Assembly (NCBI GenBank): GCA_035351315.1
Contig: DAOPVX010000003.1
Location: forward strand, 5,762-69,761
Origin: UBA1359 sp029570385
GTDB lineage: Bacteria; Patescibacteriota; Patescibacteriia; Patescibacteriales; Patescibacteriaceae
DNA length: 64,000 bases
Reading direction: 5' to 3'
The notes beneath the pieces were generated by a model. It did no database searches. It was not told where the DNA came from and was given only the letters and a program-made list of their open reading frames with translations. Of this stretch, positions 63,833 to 64,000 are shown in pieces. Position 1 is the stretch's first letter. Each line of letters opens with the position of its first letter. Both the position numbers and the translations under genes were made by a program.

Positions 63833-63908
63833 GTCATCTCCTTACCACCTTTTTATTATAGGTGATTTTTGTTGGTTGGTTGATTGTTAATGACCTAGTT
63901 AATTATTT

Positions 63909-63937
63909 ATATTAGCACTTTATTCTAATTCTGTCAA
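63909..63937 (-). promoter_or_regulatory. Lipoprotein gene promoter (TTGACA-17-TAATAT)
   Basis: -35 63932-63937, 17-base spacer, -10 63909-63914; leader of about 70 bases containing a small CACC / GGTG hairpin before the SD. Confidence 0.78.
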
Positions 63938-64000
63938 TGGGTGTTGGTAATGTGCACACACATATTGCACTTTCTGGTATCCTAGAGACATATGTCCAAA

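Overview
This window looks like a chromosomal segment of a Patescibacteria/CPR bacterium (Parcubacteria-like; I cannot place it more finely). Evidence: a 16S rRNA gene (minus strand, about 9132-10611) with the primer mismatches and base-pair swaps typical of that group; the standard code with TGA as stop; AT-rich, densely packed operons; CPR-typical families (DUF4012, SpoIID/LytB, RodZ-like HTH proteins, VirB2-like pilin, stand-alone solute-binding lipoproteins, two membrane pyrophosphatases); charged tails on S15, S16 and trigger factor; and almost no Shine-Dalgarno (SD) sequences in front of core genes.

Layout. 1-5789 (+): an overlapping operon of a partial unknown gene, glyA, folD, recQ and a Trm9-like methyltransferase. 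5779-8352 (-): a DUF4012 protein and rpsP. 8421-10788 (-): a 16S rRNA gene with its own promoter, processing stem and terminator, followed by tRNA-Ile, fMet, Phe, Pro and Gly; no 23S or 5S gene lies in the window. 10822-13800 (-): a GalT-like enzyme and a SpoIID/LytB protein. 14022-18540 (+): a translation block of tig, smpB, ssrA (tmRNA), tRNAs, infC, rpmI, rplT, secG, an HU gene and three tRNAs. 18574-26380: truB facing glmS, pyrophosphatase 1, an HTH-Fic gene with palindromic operators, and arcB-arcC. 26684-42291: mostly minus strand, with tRNA-His and tRNA-Arg, a comM / solute-binding lipoprotein / VirB2-like / RodZ-like operon, an MBL / gyrA / thioredoxin-lipoprotein operon, and a glyS / M16 peptidase / UvrD-nuclease operon. 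42457-54313: a RadC-like protein, the rpsO-NYN-pnp operon, xerC, clpP, rny, a peptide-binding protein and rnj. 54444-59643 (-): pilin, COG2426, MazG and zincin-like genes, pyrophosphatase 2 and a YgjP-type peptidase. 59771-63832: small or low-complexity genes of unknown function, a structured non-coding stretch and a lipoprotein.

How the genes work together. The window holds most of the cell's RNA-decay machinery (PNPase, RNase Y, RNase J and a NYN putative nuclease) and trans-translation (tmRNA, SmpB, ClpP). Energy genes are two ion-pumping pyrophosphatases with opposite K+-dependence signatures and two of the three arginine-deiminase steps. Cell-surface and DNA-uptake-type genes (ComM, pilins, solute-binding lipoproteins) fit a host-associated, scavenging lifestyle.

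The most unusual signals are: four non-core genes with strong SD sites in an otherwise SD-poor segment; several promoters placed so that mRNAs should start at the AUG; a Fic gene whose promoter spacer is itself a palindrome; a 19-codon basic tmRNA tag; an initiator tRNA with C33; a RadC paralogue that has lost a metal ligand; and a highly structured RNA-like stretch beside a 43-codon gene at 62850-63268.
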